Shown here in pieces: positions 1 to 8,963 of a stretch of DNA of 32,644 nucleotides. Within the stretch, counting starts at the first letter, position 1. Each line of letters begins with the position of its first letter. The stretch covers positions 1-32,644 of the forward strand of contig JASHVF010000080.1 of NCBI GenBank assembly GCA_030039615.1, given 5' to 3'. Under the pieces are notes generated by a model, which saw only the letters and a list, made by a program, of their open reading frames with translations, made no database searches and was not told the DNA's origin. Position numbers and translations under genes: made by a program. The DNA is from Gammaproteobacteria bacterium. GTDB taxonomy: Bacteria > Pseudomonadota > Gammaproteobacteria > Steroidobacterales > Steroidobacteraceae.

Positions 1-45
1 GCCGCGCGGGGGGCAGCGCCGCATCGAAAGCCGCCGCGGCGCGCC

Positions 46-1302
46 TCACGCCCTGACGGGTCCGGCGGCGCGCGCATTGACGCGCGCGGCCAGCAGCCAG
101 ACGAGACCCGCGACGATCACCGCCGCCGGCACGATGAGTACCGCCTGCCCGAGCGAGCTCAGATCCGAAAGCCTGCCGATGATGAGCGGCGAAGGCACAT
201 CGCCCAGCAGGTGAATCGCGAACATGCTGAGGGCTATGGCGGAGGCGCGCTCGAGCGGCCCGGAGACGTTGACGATCGCCGCGTTGATGGGTCCGGTCGA
301 CATGAACAGCAGCAGCTCCGCGACGAAGATCGCCGGGTAATAGAGCGCCGGCGCGGGCGCGGTCAGGGCCACGACGGCGCACGGCGCGGCCAGCAGCGTC
401 ACGACGCCCGAGAACCACAGGTATCCCTGCCGGCTGCGCTTGAGAAAGTAGTCGCCCAGCCAGCCGCCGACGAAGGTGCCGAGGAAGCCGGTCACGATCA
501 CGATCGCGCCGAAGCCGGTGGTGGCCTGAGTCATCGGCACGTGGCGCACGCGCTCGAGAAAGCTCGGCATCCAGAAGGCCAGCCCGCCGAGGGCGAAGGT
601 ATAGGCGGCATAGCCGAGCACGATGACCATGTAAGGCCAGCGCCGCAGCAGCTCGCGGTAGATTGCCAGCGCACCGCGCTCAGTGCCCGCGCCGGAGCGC
701 GCCGCCGCAGACACCTCCTGCGCTCCGCGCGGCGGATCCGGCAGCCGCAGCACGGCCAGCGCCAGTGCCACTCCGGGCACCCCGGCTACGAAAAACGCTG
801 CACGCCAGCCGAAGTGTGCGCCCACCTGCCCGCCGACGATGTAACCGAGCGCCGCGCCCACCGGGATCGCCATGTTGAGAACGGCGTACACCCGCCCGCG
901 CGCCTCGCGCGTGAAGCAGTCGGCGAGCAGCGCCGGCGCGATCGCCACATAGGCGGCCTCGCCGATGCCCACCAGGGCGCGCCCGGCGAGCAGCTGCGGA
1001 AAGCCGTGCGCCAGTCCCGAGAGCGCGGTCGCGAGACTCCACACCAGCACGCCGAGCGCGATCGGGCGGGTGCGCGAGCCGCGATCGCCCCAGGCGCCGA
1101 ACACCGGCGCCGCGATCGTGTACACGAGCAGGAAGGCGGGCATCAGCCAGCCGAGCTGCGTGTCGCTGAGCGTCATGGCGCTCTTGAGCGGGCTGGCGAT
1201 CGCCGACACGACGTAGCGATCGAGATAATTGACGAGGTTGATCGCTGTCAGCACGCCGAGCGCCCAGAGCGCTGCCCGCCGAGAGGGAATCGCGGTGCTC
1301 AC
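46..1302 (-). CDS. MFS transporter, Spinster-like
   Basis: Protein from VSTAIPSRRAALWALGVLTAINLVNYLDRYVVSAIASPLKSAMTLSDTQLGWL has MFS TM1 and the NYLDRY motif; later GxxxDRxSRTRPI loop. The ORF track extends to 1512, but that extension overlaps the LytTR gene; the GTG at 1302 fits better. Confidence 0.85.
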   Translation of the reverse strand: MSTAIPSRRAALWALGVLTAINLVNYLDRYVVSAIASPLKSAMTLSDTQLGWLMPAFLLVYTIAAPVFGAWGDRGSRTRPIALGVLVWSLATALSGLAHGFPQLLAGRALVGIGEAAYVAIAPALLADCFTREARGRVYAVLNMAIPVGAALGYIVGGQVGAHFGWRAAFFVAGVPGVALALAVLRLPDPPRGAQEVSAAARSGAGTERGALAIYRELLRRWPYMVIVLGYAAYTFALGGLAFWMPSFLERVRHVPMTQATTGFGAIVIVTGFLGTFVGGWLGDYFLKRSRQGYLWFSGVVTLLAAPCAVVALTAPAPALYYPAIFVAELLLFMSTGPINAAIVNVSGPLERASAIALSMFAIHLLGDVPSPLIIGRLSDLSSLGQAVLIVPAAVIVAGLVWLLAARVNARAAGPVRA

Positions 1303-1327
1303 GCGCCGGACTTTAGCGAAAAGCCGC

Positions 1328-1345
1328 GGCCGGCGCCTGCCGGCC
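1328..1345 (-). terminator. Hairpin downstream of the LytTR regulator gene, terminator-like
   Basis: GGCCGGC-N4-GCCGGCC inverted repeat between the two minus-strand genes, followed on the minus strand by GCGGCTTTTCG (short T tract). Confidence 0.4.
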
Positions 1346-1355
1346 TGTGCCGCAC

Positions 1356-2144
1356 CTAGGCGGGCGCGAGCTTGAGGCGCTCGAGGTACTGCCGCACGGG
1401 ATCGCGAAAGCCCTCGCTGCTGGTGACCGTGGTGCCGCCGGCGACCACCAGGATGAAGTCCCCGCGCGGTGTGCGGCTGACCTCCCGCACGTGGCTCATG
1501 TTCACCAGGCACGAGCGGCTGATGCGCAGCATCGGCTGCGTCTGGAAGGAGCGTTCGGCCTGCTGCAGCGTGCTGCGCGCGTGGAAGGTCTCGCGGCCGA
1601 TGGTGAGGCGCACGTAGTTGCGGTCCGCCTCGACGACCTCGACCTGCGACACCTCGAGCATGTGCATGCGGCTGCCGGCCTCGGCCAGCACGCGCGGCTG
1701 TGCGTCGGCGCGCGCGCGCACGCCGCGTTCCAGCTGCTCGAGCAGCGACTCGAACGCCAGGCGTCGGTCGCTGCTGCTCTGCGCCGCCCGCCGCCGGCGC
1801 ACGCGCGCGGCGGTCGCCTTGAAGCGCGCATCGTCAAATGGCTTGAGCAGATAGTCCACCGCACTCACCTCGAAAGCCTCGAGCGCATAGTGGTCGTAGG
1901 CGGTCACGAATACGATGAGCGGCAGCGTCTCGGGGTCGAGCGCGCGCGCCAGCGCCATGCCGGTCATCGAATCCATCTGGATATCGAGGAACAACACTTG
2001 CGGCGGGCGGGCGTGGATCGCCTCGAGCGCCGCGCGGCTGTCGCCGTATTCCCCGATCACCTCGAGATCGCCCTCGCGCTCGCAGCACTCGCGCACCGCG
2101 CGCCGCGCCGCCGGCTCGTCGTCGACGATGATCACCTGCATCAT
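1356..2144 (-). CDS. LytTR-family DNA-binding response regulator (LytR/AlgR type)
   Basis: Receiver domain start MMQVIIVDDEPAARRAVRECC, phospho-Asp in VLFLDIQMDSMTGM, LytTR domain NYVRLTIGRETFHARSTLQQAE...LRISRSCLVNMSHVREV. Confidence 0.93.
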   Translation of the reverse strand: MMQVIIVDDEPAARRAVRECCEREGDLEVIGEYGDSRAALEAIHARPPQVLFLDIQMDSMTGMALARALDPETLPLIVFVTAYDHYALEAFEVSAVDYLLKPFDDARFKATAARVRRRRAAQSSSDRRLAFESLLEQLERGVRARADAQPRVLAEAGSRMHMLEVSQVEVVEADRNYVRLTIGRETFHARSTLQQAERSFQTQPMLRISRSCLVNMSHVREVSRTPRGDFILVVAGGTTVTSSEGFRDPVRQYLERLKLAPA

Positions 2145-3388
2145 TGCTCGGCGTCCGGCGGGCTGCGCACGCCGCCTTCCGGCCCGTCACGCAGCAGCGG
2201 CAGGCGGATCTCCGCCAGCCACTGCTGATCCTCGCCCGGGCCGGCGCTGAAGCCGGCGCGCTCGCCGAACTGCACCGCGAGCCGCTCGCGCACGTTGGCG
2301 AGCCCGATGCCCGGTCCGTGCAGCCCCTGCCAGGACGGCGCGAGGTTGTTGACCACCCGCAGCACCAGCGTCTCGCCCGCGACCTGCGCCTCGACGCGCA
2401 CGCTCACGGCGCCGTCGTGGCCGGCGAGCCCGTGCACCACCGCGTTCTCCACCAGCGGCTGCAGGATCAGACTCGGCACCCAGGCGAGCGGCACGCCGTC
2501 GCGCGCCGGCACGGAGATGCTCAGCCGGTCGGCGAAGCGCCGCTGCTGCAGCTGCAGGTAGAGCTGCACGAACTGCAGCTCGTCGCCCAAGCGTGTGAAC
2601 TCGCGCTCGCCCGCGGTCAGCAGGCGGCGCAGCAGGTCGCCGAGCTGCACCACCATGGCCTGCGCGGCCGGCGGATCCCAGGCGATCTGGCCGCGGATGG
2701 TATGCAGCAGATTGAAGAGGGTATGTGGCGAGAGCTGCATGCGCAGCGCCGCGAGGTGTGCCGCGGCGAGCGCGCGCTCGAGCGCCGCCGAGCGTAGCTG
2801 CGAATCGCGCAGCCGCTGGTAGAAACCGAAGCTGGTGATCAGCGCCAGCCCGAAGCCATAGGTGACGAGGAAGGTGGTCGCGCTCGCGATCCAGGTCGGT
2901 ACCGCCGGGCCGGCGAAGAAGTCCTGCCAGGTCTCATAGCTCCTGTCCATGCCGTGGGTGATGCCGGTGGTGCCGTGCCACTCGCCCATGAACATCTCGC
3001 CGATCACCAGCGCCGGCGCCGCCAGCACCGCGAAGCCGAGCGCGCAGGACAGCTGGATCGGCAGCGTGCGCCACAACGGCCGCCAGCCGATGCGCAGCGA
3101 GGTCCACGCGCACAGGATAAAGAGCGGATAAAGGATCAGGTGCTGCACCAGGCGCGCGTCCCAGGGCGCGAAGAAATCCGTCACGTTGAGCGACTTGAGG
3201 CTCTCGCCCATGGTGTTGGCGTACATGAGGTTCGAGAGCGCGACGTAGATCCAGAAGCCCGACAGCACCGCGAGCTGCGGCCAGAAGTTGCGGCGCGCGC
3301 GCGCCGCCCGTCGCTCGCCCGCCGCATCGCCGTCGCGTGCGACGCCGAGGAACTCGGGAGTGATCCGCTCGAGTGGGGAAACGCTCAT
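2141..3388 (-). CDS. LytS-type sensor histidine kinase (His_kinase family), membrane anchored
   Basis: N-terminal TM segments, RMQLSPHTLFNLLHTIRGQI phospho-acceptor region, LVENAVVHGL N-box, GPGIGLANVRERL G-box. Stop overlaps the start of the response regulator gene. Confidence 0.92.
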   Translation of the reverse strand: MSVSPLERITPEFLGVARDGDAAGERRAARARRNFWPQLAVLSGFWIYVALSNLMYANTMGESLKSLNVTDFFAPWDARLVQHLILYPLFILCAWTSLRIGWRPLWRTLPIQLSCALGFAVLAAPALVIGEMFMGEWHGTTGITHGMDRSYETWQDFFAGPAVPTWIASATTFLVTYGFGLALITSFGFYQRLRDSQLRSAALERALAAAHLAALRMQLSPHTLFNLLHTIRGQIAWDPPAAQAMVVQLGDLLRRLLTAGEREFTRLGDELQFVQLYLQLQQRRFADRLSISVPARDGVPLAWVPSLILQPLVENAVVHGLAGHDGAVSVRVEAQVAGETLVLRVVNNLAPSWQGLHGPGIGLANVRERLAVQFGERAGFSAGPGEDQQWLAEIRLPLLRDGPEGGVRSPPDAEQ

Positions 3389-3681
3389 TGAATGCCAGCA
3401 TAGCCTACGCCTGAACGCGTTCCAGTGCCGCCTGCCAGCGCGCAGGGACGATCCCGTCGATGCGCGGGACGAACCCGAGTGCCGCGAATCAAGCGCCGCC
3501 CGCCACGGCGCCCGGCGCTGCGGCGCGCCGCGCCGCGCGGTACGAAGCCGTCAGCGTCGGGGATCAACGCGTTGCCGGCTGCCTTTAAACCCAACGGCCT
3601 TCCTGGGAATCTGATCATCAGCGTCGCGAAGGTCGTGACGCTTTTAGGGACCCGCAACTCATGTCCAAGAAGGAGACCGCC

Positions 3682-4044
3682 ATGACCTCCGCCACGCTCA
3701 ACCTCGCCGCGCGCGTGCGCACCGCCACCGCCTTCGCGCTGCTCGCCGCCTGCGTCTCGGTAGCCGCCAGCGGCGCGGCGCACGCCGGCGCGAATTCCGC
3801 CGAGGCACCCGCACTCAAGGTGCGCTACAACGATCTCGACCTCGCTACCGAGCACGGCTCGCTCGCCCTCTACGGCCGCATCGTCGCCGCCGCAGCGCAG
3901 GTGTGCGCCGCCGACGACATTCGCGATCTCGGAGCCGTCGCTGCCGCACGCGCCTGCCGTCAGCAGGCGATCGCCAGGGCGGTGCGCGAGGTGCACAGCG
4001 CGCGCCTCGCCGCGGTGTACGCCGCGCAGCTGCGTCAGAGCTGA
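3682..4044 (+). CDS. UrcA family protein, exported
   Basis: Signal peptide (AFALLAACVSVAASGAAHA) and LKVRYNDLDLATEHGSLALYGRIVAAAAQVCA as in UrcA proteins. AAGGAGACCGCC before the ATG at 3682 supports this start over 3661. Confidence 0.82.
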   Translation: MTSATLNLAARVRTATAFALLAACVSVAASGAAHAGANSAEAPALKVRYNDLDLATEHGSLALYGRIVAAAAQVCAADDIRDLGAVAAARACRQQAIARAVREVHSARLAAVYAAQLRQS

Positions 4045-4063
4045 GGAGCGCGTCGCGCGTGGA

Positions 4064-4100
4064 GTCGCACGGGCGGCCGAGGACCGGTCGCCCGTGCGAC
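4064..4100. terminator. Long hairpin between convergent genes, possible bidirectional terminator
   Basis: GTCGCACGGGCG/CGCCCGTGCGAC perfect 12 bp arms, extended by GCC/GGT (one wobble) around a 7-nt loop. Lies between the ends of the UrcA gene and the 4113-5351 gene. No clear T tract. Confidence 0.5.
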
Positions 4101-4112
4101 GCAGCGCAGCCG

Positions 4113-5351
4113 CTAGAGCCGCGCGCGCACGAACAGCATGAATGAGGTCGGCCGGTACCCGTAGGTGCCGTTGAGCGCGGCGGGATAGCTGTAGGTAGTC
4201 GCGAGCCCGCCGACGCCGAAACTCGCGGATTCGAGCTGCGCGAAATCGTAGATGTAGCCGAGCGACAACGCGTTCACCATGAAGCTCGCGCCGTAGAGCG
4301 GCGCTCCCGGAAGAAACAGCTCGTCCTTGGCGACGTGCTCGGCGCGGGCGAACAGCGTCTGCGCCGTCGACAGCTTGAGTGCCGACTCGAGCAGTGCGCC
4401 GTTGGTGGCGCGACCCTGCGACGGTGCGTCCCGTCCCCACGCGAGCGTCGTCTGCCACCACTGCCCGAGCGCGTGCGAGTTATAGCTGACCGAGGCGGTG
4501 GTGCGCTGCACGTCGATCCCGGGCTCGAGCTGCTCGGGGCTCACCAGATGGCCGCTGCTGATCTGCATGGAGAGATCGGCGCCTGCGTTCCAGGTGAGGC
4601 GCGCGGCGTACGAATCGAGCGGCCGGATTTCGACGTCGTAGCGATGCTGGTCGGGCTCGCGTCCGTTGAAGGCCGAGGCGTCGAGCTTGAACTCTCCGAA
4701 CACATATCCGGCGGTGACCACACCGTAGGAGATGTGCGTCGAGTCGAGCCAGTGGTGTGTCAGGGGCGCCTCGGGATCGTCCTCGGACGACAGCCGATGC
4801 ACGAACGCGGTCGGCCCGAGCGCGGGCTCGCCCGCCGGGCCGGCGTACAGGAACACCGAGCTGCGCGCGGACAGATTGCGGCTGTAGCTCGCGGCGGCCT
4901 CCCCCAGCAGGTTGTGCGGGTGCTGGCGGTCGATGAGCGGCACGCGGCCGTCGGCCGTCTCGCCGGTCTGAAAGAGGAGCGGATAACCGCTCGCGCCCAT
5001 GAGCGGATCGCTGGAGAGCATGAGCCGCAGGCCCAGCGCCCCGTCGGCGAGCTCGCGGCGCGCCATCAGCATCAGCATGCTGGTGGGGAAGGTCTGCGCG
5101 GCGCCGCGCGGCCCGCCCTGATCGTCGTAGATCACGTCCGCGTAGCCATGCAGCATGGTCATCCACGCGCCCGCCATCCACTGGTAGCCCTCCATGGGCG
5201 TGGAGTCGGGCTGCCAGCTGGTGCCGGAGGCCTCGCGCATCATGTCGTAGGAACCGTAGAGCCCCGCCATCTGCGCGGCCAGCCCAGGGGCGTGCAGCAC
5301 CGCCAGCGTCGCTGGAAGGGCGAGGAGAAGGCCGCGGACCGCTGCGCGCAT
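4113..5351 (-). CDS. Hypothetical exported, outer-membrane-like protein
   Basis: 412 aa with signal peptide (MRAAVRGLLLALPATLAVLHAPGLAAQ), Met/His-rich segments (GYQWMAGAWMTMLHGYADVIYDD, DRQHPHNLLGEAAASYS) and alternating hydrophobic strands to the C-terminus (YGYRPTSFMLFVRARL). Confidence 0.7.
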   Translation of the reverse strand: MRAAVRGLLLALPATLAVLHAPGLAAQMAGLYGSYDMMREASGTSWQPDSTPMEGYQWMAGAWMTMLHGYADVIYDDQGGPRGAAQTFPTSMLMLMARRELADGALGLRLMLSSDPLMGASGYPLLFQTGETADGRVPLIDRQHPHNLLGEAAASYSRNLSARSSVFLYAGPAGEPALGPTAFVHRLSSEDDPEAPLTHHWLDSTHISYGVVTAGYVFGEFKLDASAFNGREPDQHRYDVEIRPLDSYAARLTWNAGADLSMQISSGHLVSPEQLEPGIDVQRTTASVSYNSHALGQWWQTTLAWGRDAPSQGRATNGALLESALKLSTAQTLFARAEHVAKDELFLPGAPLYGASFMVNALSLGYIYDFAQLESASFGVGGLATTYSYPAALNGTYGYRPTSFMLFVRARL

Positions 5352-5402
5352 CGGCCGGCATGCTGCCGGATTGGCGCCCCGGCATCCACAAGCAACGCGA
5401 GC

Positions 5403-5433
5403 AAAAAAAAAGGCGACCCGATCAGGGGTCGCC
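5403..5433 (-). terminator. Intrinsic terminator of the phasin gene
   Basis: Plus strand AAAAAAAAA-GGCGACCC-gatcag-GGGTCGCC; on the minus strand this is an 8-bp GC stem followed by nine T, just after the stop at 5457. Confidence 0.88.
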
Positions 5434-5456
5434 CAGGGGGGGATCTGTCAGCTGGT

Positions 5457-5831
5457 TCAGGCGGCCTTCTTGGTGCCCGCGGCCCGGCCCGCGGCCTCGG
5501 TCGCGAAGCTGTTGACCGACTCCTGCACCTCGGTGGCCAGGCTCGAGAACTCCTGCGCGCGGGCGCGGAGCTTCTCGCTCAACTGGTTGCCGAGCTCCGC
5601 CTGCTTGGCGAGCAGGTCGGCTACCGCCTGGTTGCCGACCGCGGCGCGCGCGCTGAGGGCGGCCTTCGCCTGAGCGAGCCCGGCCTCCAGGCAGTCACCG
5701 GCCACGGCATAGTGGAAACGCGCGAAACGCTCGAGCGCCTTGAAGCCCTCCTGCTGCGCCTTGGTGAAGGATGCGAACGTGTCCTTGTAGGACTCGAGCC
5801 AGGTGTTGAGGTCGTAGGTGCGCGTGGTCAT
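5457..5831 (-). CDS. Phasin family protein
   Basis: MTTRTYDLNTWLESYKDTFASFTKAQQEGFKALERFARFHYAVAGDCLEAGLAQAKAAL... is a small amphipathic phasin-like protein with an Ala-rich C-terminus. Start set at 5831; the ORF-track N-terminal extension comes from AT-rich DNA. Confidence 0.82.
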   Translation of the reverse strand: MTTRTYDLNTWLESYKDTFASFTKAQQEGFKALERFARFHYAVAGDCLEAGLAQAKAALSARAAVGNQAVADLLAKQAELGNQLSEKLRARAQEFSSLATEVQESVNSFATEAAGRAAGTKKAA

Positions 5832-5874
5832 GGCGGTTCCTCGGGCGGCGGTCTGACGGGTCGATGGGCGGATT

Positions 5875-6054
5875 TTACTCCAGTTTGTATGCATTGCAAG
5901 AGAAATATATGAATCCAGCAGGGATAAGTCTATATATATGATATTTAATACTTTAATCATCTATTAACAGTCCTTTAATAGAACTGTCTTGTGCGATGCA
6001 TACTCCCACCAATCGTGGCAGGACCGGCCGGCTGGCGGTTGCTAAGATGATTAG
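5875..6054. promoter_or_regulatory. AT-rich divergent promoter region between the phasin and MaoC genes
   Basis: Clear AT-rich island (tatatatatgatatttaatactttaatcatctattaacag) in an otherwise very GC-rich window, located between divergent start codons. Confidence 0.55.
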
Positions 6055-6519
6055 ATGTCCATGAATAAAATGCCGGTAGCAGACCTGGCGAAGCACGTCG
6101 GCGAGGAGATCGGCGTCTCCTCGTGGATCCTGCTCGACCAGACACGCATCAACGAGTTCGCTCACTGCACGAGCGACCATCAATGGATTCACGTCGACGC
6201 CGAGCGCGCCGCGCGCGAGGGACCCTTCGGCGGCACGATCGCGCACGGCTTCCTCACCCTGTCATTGCTCGCGCCGACGAGCTTCGAGGTGCTGCTGACG
6301 CGCATCACGCCGAAGTCGGTCGTGAATTACGGCCTCGACAAGGTGCGTTTCGTGGCGCCGGTGCGCTCGGGCAAGCGCGTGCGCAATCACATCCGCATCG
6401 CCTCCGTGGAAGACAAGGGCAGCGGGCGCTACCTGGTGACCACCGAGAATACGATCGAGATCGAAGGCGAGACCAGGCCGGCGCTCACCGCGAGCGCGCT
6501 CGCCATGTTCATGGCCTGA
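6055..6519 (+). CDS. MaoC-family (R)-hydratase
   Basis: Hot-dog fold hydratase motif: FAHCTSDHQWIHVDAERAAREGPFGGTIAHGFLTLSL (D-x4-H catalytic dyad). Confidence 0.92.
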   Translation: MSMNKMPVADLAKHVGEEIGVSSWILLDQTRINEFAHCTSDHQWIHVDAERAAREGPFGGTIAHGFLTLSLLAPTSFEVLLTRITPKSVVNYGLDKVRFVAPVRSGKRVRNHIRIASVEDKGSGRYLVTTENTIEIEGETRPALTASALAMFMA

Positions 6520-6535
6520 GCGTCGCCGCGGGCGC

Positions 6536-8947
6536 TCAGGCCCGCATGCGGCTGCCGTCGGGATCGAAGGGTGCCGCCGTGAGCCGCGTGGCCGGGCGGC
6601 GCTCGCCGAGGATCTCGATCTCGAACCCCGTGTCGTGCCCGGCGTACTCCTTCGGTACGTAGCCGAGCGCGAGCGAGCGTTGCACGCTGTATCCGAATGT
6701 ACCCGAGGTCACCCAGCCGACCACCCGACCCTCGTGCCAGATCGGCTCATCGCCGCTCGCATCGGCATCGCGAGCCTCGACCGCAAACGCCAGCAGCCGC
6801 AGCTTGCCGCCGCTTTGCTGCTCCTCGAGCGCGGCGCTGCGTCCGATGAAATCCTCCTTTTTCAGGTCCACGAAGCGACCCAGCCCCGCCTCGTACGGCC
6901 CGTAGATGGGCCGGTACTCGCGCGCCCAGGTGCCGAAGCTCTTTTCCAGCCGCATGGCATTGAGCGCACGCCCGCCGAAGAGCTTGAGTCCCTGCTCGGC
7001 GCCCGCGCCGCGCAGCAGCTCATAGAGCGCACGCTGGTAATCGCTCGTCACCCAGATCTCGTAACCCAGGTCGCCGGTGAAACTGATGCGGCCGACGAGC
7101 GCCGGTATCATGCCGACGTCCATGCGGCGGAACGTGAGGAACGGGAACGCCGCAGTCGACAGGTCCTCGTGGGTCAGGCTCTGCAACAGTGCGCGCGAGT
7201 TCGGACCCGCGACCGAGAGACCGGTGTACTGCATGGCGCAGGGCCGCACGCTGACGCCGGGAGGCGGCGCGTGGCGCTCGAACCAGCGCCGGTAGTAATC
7301 CTCGGCGGCGTAGGTACACACCAGCAACACGCGGTCCGCGGCCACACGCGCCATGGTGAAGTCGCCGATCAGCTTGCCGCGCTCGTTCAGCATCGGGGTG
7401 AGAGCGATGCGCCCGACTTTCGGCACCCGGTTCGCCATCAGGTGCGACAGCCACTCCTCGGCGCGCGCGCCCGTGACCTCGAACTTGCCGTAGTTGGAGA
7501 TCTCGAGCAGCCCGACGCGCTCGCGCACCGCCTGGCACTCGGCCGCTACGTGCGGGTGCGCGTTGGAGCGGTGGAAGGTGATGGTTTCGCTCGCCTCGGC
7601 GGCAGAAGGCGCAAACCAAAGCGCATGCTCGAGGCCGCAGTAATCGCCAAATACGGCGTGCTCGGCCCCGAGACGCTCGTAGATCGGCGTGGTGCGCAGC
7701 GGCCGTGCCGCGGTCAGCTCCTCGTTCGGAAAACGGATCCGGAAACGCCGCGAGTAGTTCTCGCGCACCTTGGCGTTGGTGTAGGCGAGCGTCGCCCAGT
7801 CGCCGTAGCGCGCAACGTCCATCCCCCAGATGTCCGCGCCCGGATCGCCATCGACCATCCAGCGCGACAACGCGAGCCCTACCCCGCCGCCCTGGCTGAA
7901 GCCCGCCATCACGCCGCAGGCGACCCAGAAATTCCTGAGGCCCCGGATCGGGCCGACGAGCGGGTTGCCGTCCGGCGCGAAGGTGAAGGGACCGTTCACC
8001 ACCTTGCGGATGCCCGCCTCACCGAGTGCCGGGAAGTGCTCGAAGCCCACCTCGAGGCTCGGCGCGATGCGCTCGAGGTCGTTCGGCAGCAGGCTCTGTG
8101 AGAAGTCCCAGGGCGTCTGGTAGGGCGACCACGGCACCCCGGCGCGCTCATAGGTGCCGAGCAGCATGCCGCCGCGCTCCTGGCGCGTGTAGATCTCGCC
8201 CTCGAAGTCGATGCAGTGCAACTGCTCCTTCTGTCCCTTGAGTGCCGGGATGTCCTCGGTGATCAGGTACTGGTGCTCCATGGCGAGGATCGGCAGCTCG
8301 AGTCCGACCATGCGGCCGACCTCGCGCGCCCACAGTCCGCCGGCATTGACGACGTGCTCGGCGTGCACGTTGCCGTGATCGGTGACCACGTCCCAGGTGC
8401 CGTCGGCGCGCGGCTTGAGGGCGGTGACGCGCGTGTGGCGCACCACCTCGGCGCCGCCGATCTGCGCCGCCCTGGCGTAGGCGTGCGTGACGCCATAGGG
8501 ATCGACGTGCCCCTCGATCGGATCATAGAGCGCGCCGACGAAGTGCTCCTTGTTCATGAGCGGAAAGAGCCGAGCGGCTTCATCCACCGAGACGATCTCG
8601 AGCTCCATGCCGAGATAGCGGCCGCGGGCCTTGGCCATCTTCAGCCACTCGAGCCGCGCGCGCGTCCCGGCCAGCATGATGCCGCCGGTGAGATGCATGC
8701 CGCACGACTGCCCGGAGATCCGCTCGATCTCCTTGTAGAGATTGATGGTGTACTGCTGCAGCTTGGCGACATTCGGGTCGCCGTTGACGGTGTGCATGCC
8801 GCCGGCGGCGTGCCAGGTCGAGCCACAGGTCAGCTCGCCGCGCTCGATCAGCAGCACGTCCTTCCAGCCGGCCTTCGTCAGGTGGTACAGAACGCTCACC
8901 CCCACCACGCCGCCGCCGATCACCACCGCCCTGACGTCGTTCCTCAC
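6536..8947 (-). CDS. FAD-dependent oxidoreductase fused to GcvT-type domain (dimethylglycine/sarcosine dehydrogenase-like), paralogue 1
   Basis: GTG start; VVIGGGVVGVSVLYHLTKAGWKDVLLIERGELTCGSTWHAAGG (FAD motif and covalent-flavin-type WH), DAO domain, then aminomethyltransferase folate-binding domain to the C-terminus. Confidence 0.9.
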   Translation of the reverse strand: MRNDVRAVVIGGGVVGVSVLYHLTKAGWKDVLLIERGELTCGSTWHAAGGMHTVNGDPNVAKLQQYTINLYKEIERISGQSCGMHLTGGIMLAGTRARLEWLKMAKARGRYLGMELEIVSVDEAARLFPLMNKEHFVGALYDPIEGHVDPYGVTHAYARAAQIGGAEVVRHTRVTALKPRADGTWDVVTDHGNVHAEHVVNAGGLWAREVGRMVGLELPILAMEHQYLITEDIPALKGQKEQLHCIDFEGEIYTRQERGGMLLGTYERAGVPWSPYQTPWDFSQSLLPNDLERIAPSLEVGFEHFPALGEAGIRKVVNGPFTFAPDGNPLVGPIRGLRNFWVACGVMAGFSQGGGVGLALSRWMVDGDPGADIWGMDVARYGDWATLAYTNAKVRENYSRRFRIRFPNEELTAARPLRTTPIYERLGAEHAVFGDYCGLEHALWFAPSAAEASETITFHRSNAHPHVAAECQAVRERVGLLEISNYGKFEVTGARAEEWLSHLMANRVPKVGRIALTPMLNERGKLIGDFTMARVAADRVLLVCTYAAEDYYRRWFERHAPPPGVSVRPCAMQYTGLSVAGPNSRALLQSLTHEDLSTAAFPFLTFRRMDVGMIPALVGRISFTGDLGYEIWVTSDYQRALYELLRGAGAEQGLKLFGGRALNAMRLEKSFGTWAREYRPIYGPYEAGLGRFVDLKKEDFIGRSAALEEQQSGGKLRLLAFAVEARDADASGDEPIWHEGRVVGWVTSGTFGYSVQRSLALGYVPKEYAGHDTGFEIEILGERRPATRLTAAPFDPDGSRMRA

Positions 8948-8963
8948 CGCGCCTCCGCTTCAG

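Noticed and set aside
4335-5912. 525-aa plus-strand ORF
   Set aside because: Antisense to the outer-membrane-like gene and phasin gene and crosses the phasin terminator; composition typical of GC-rich antisense open frames.
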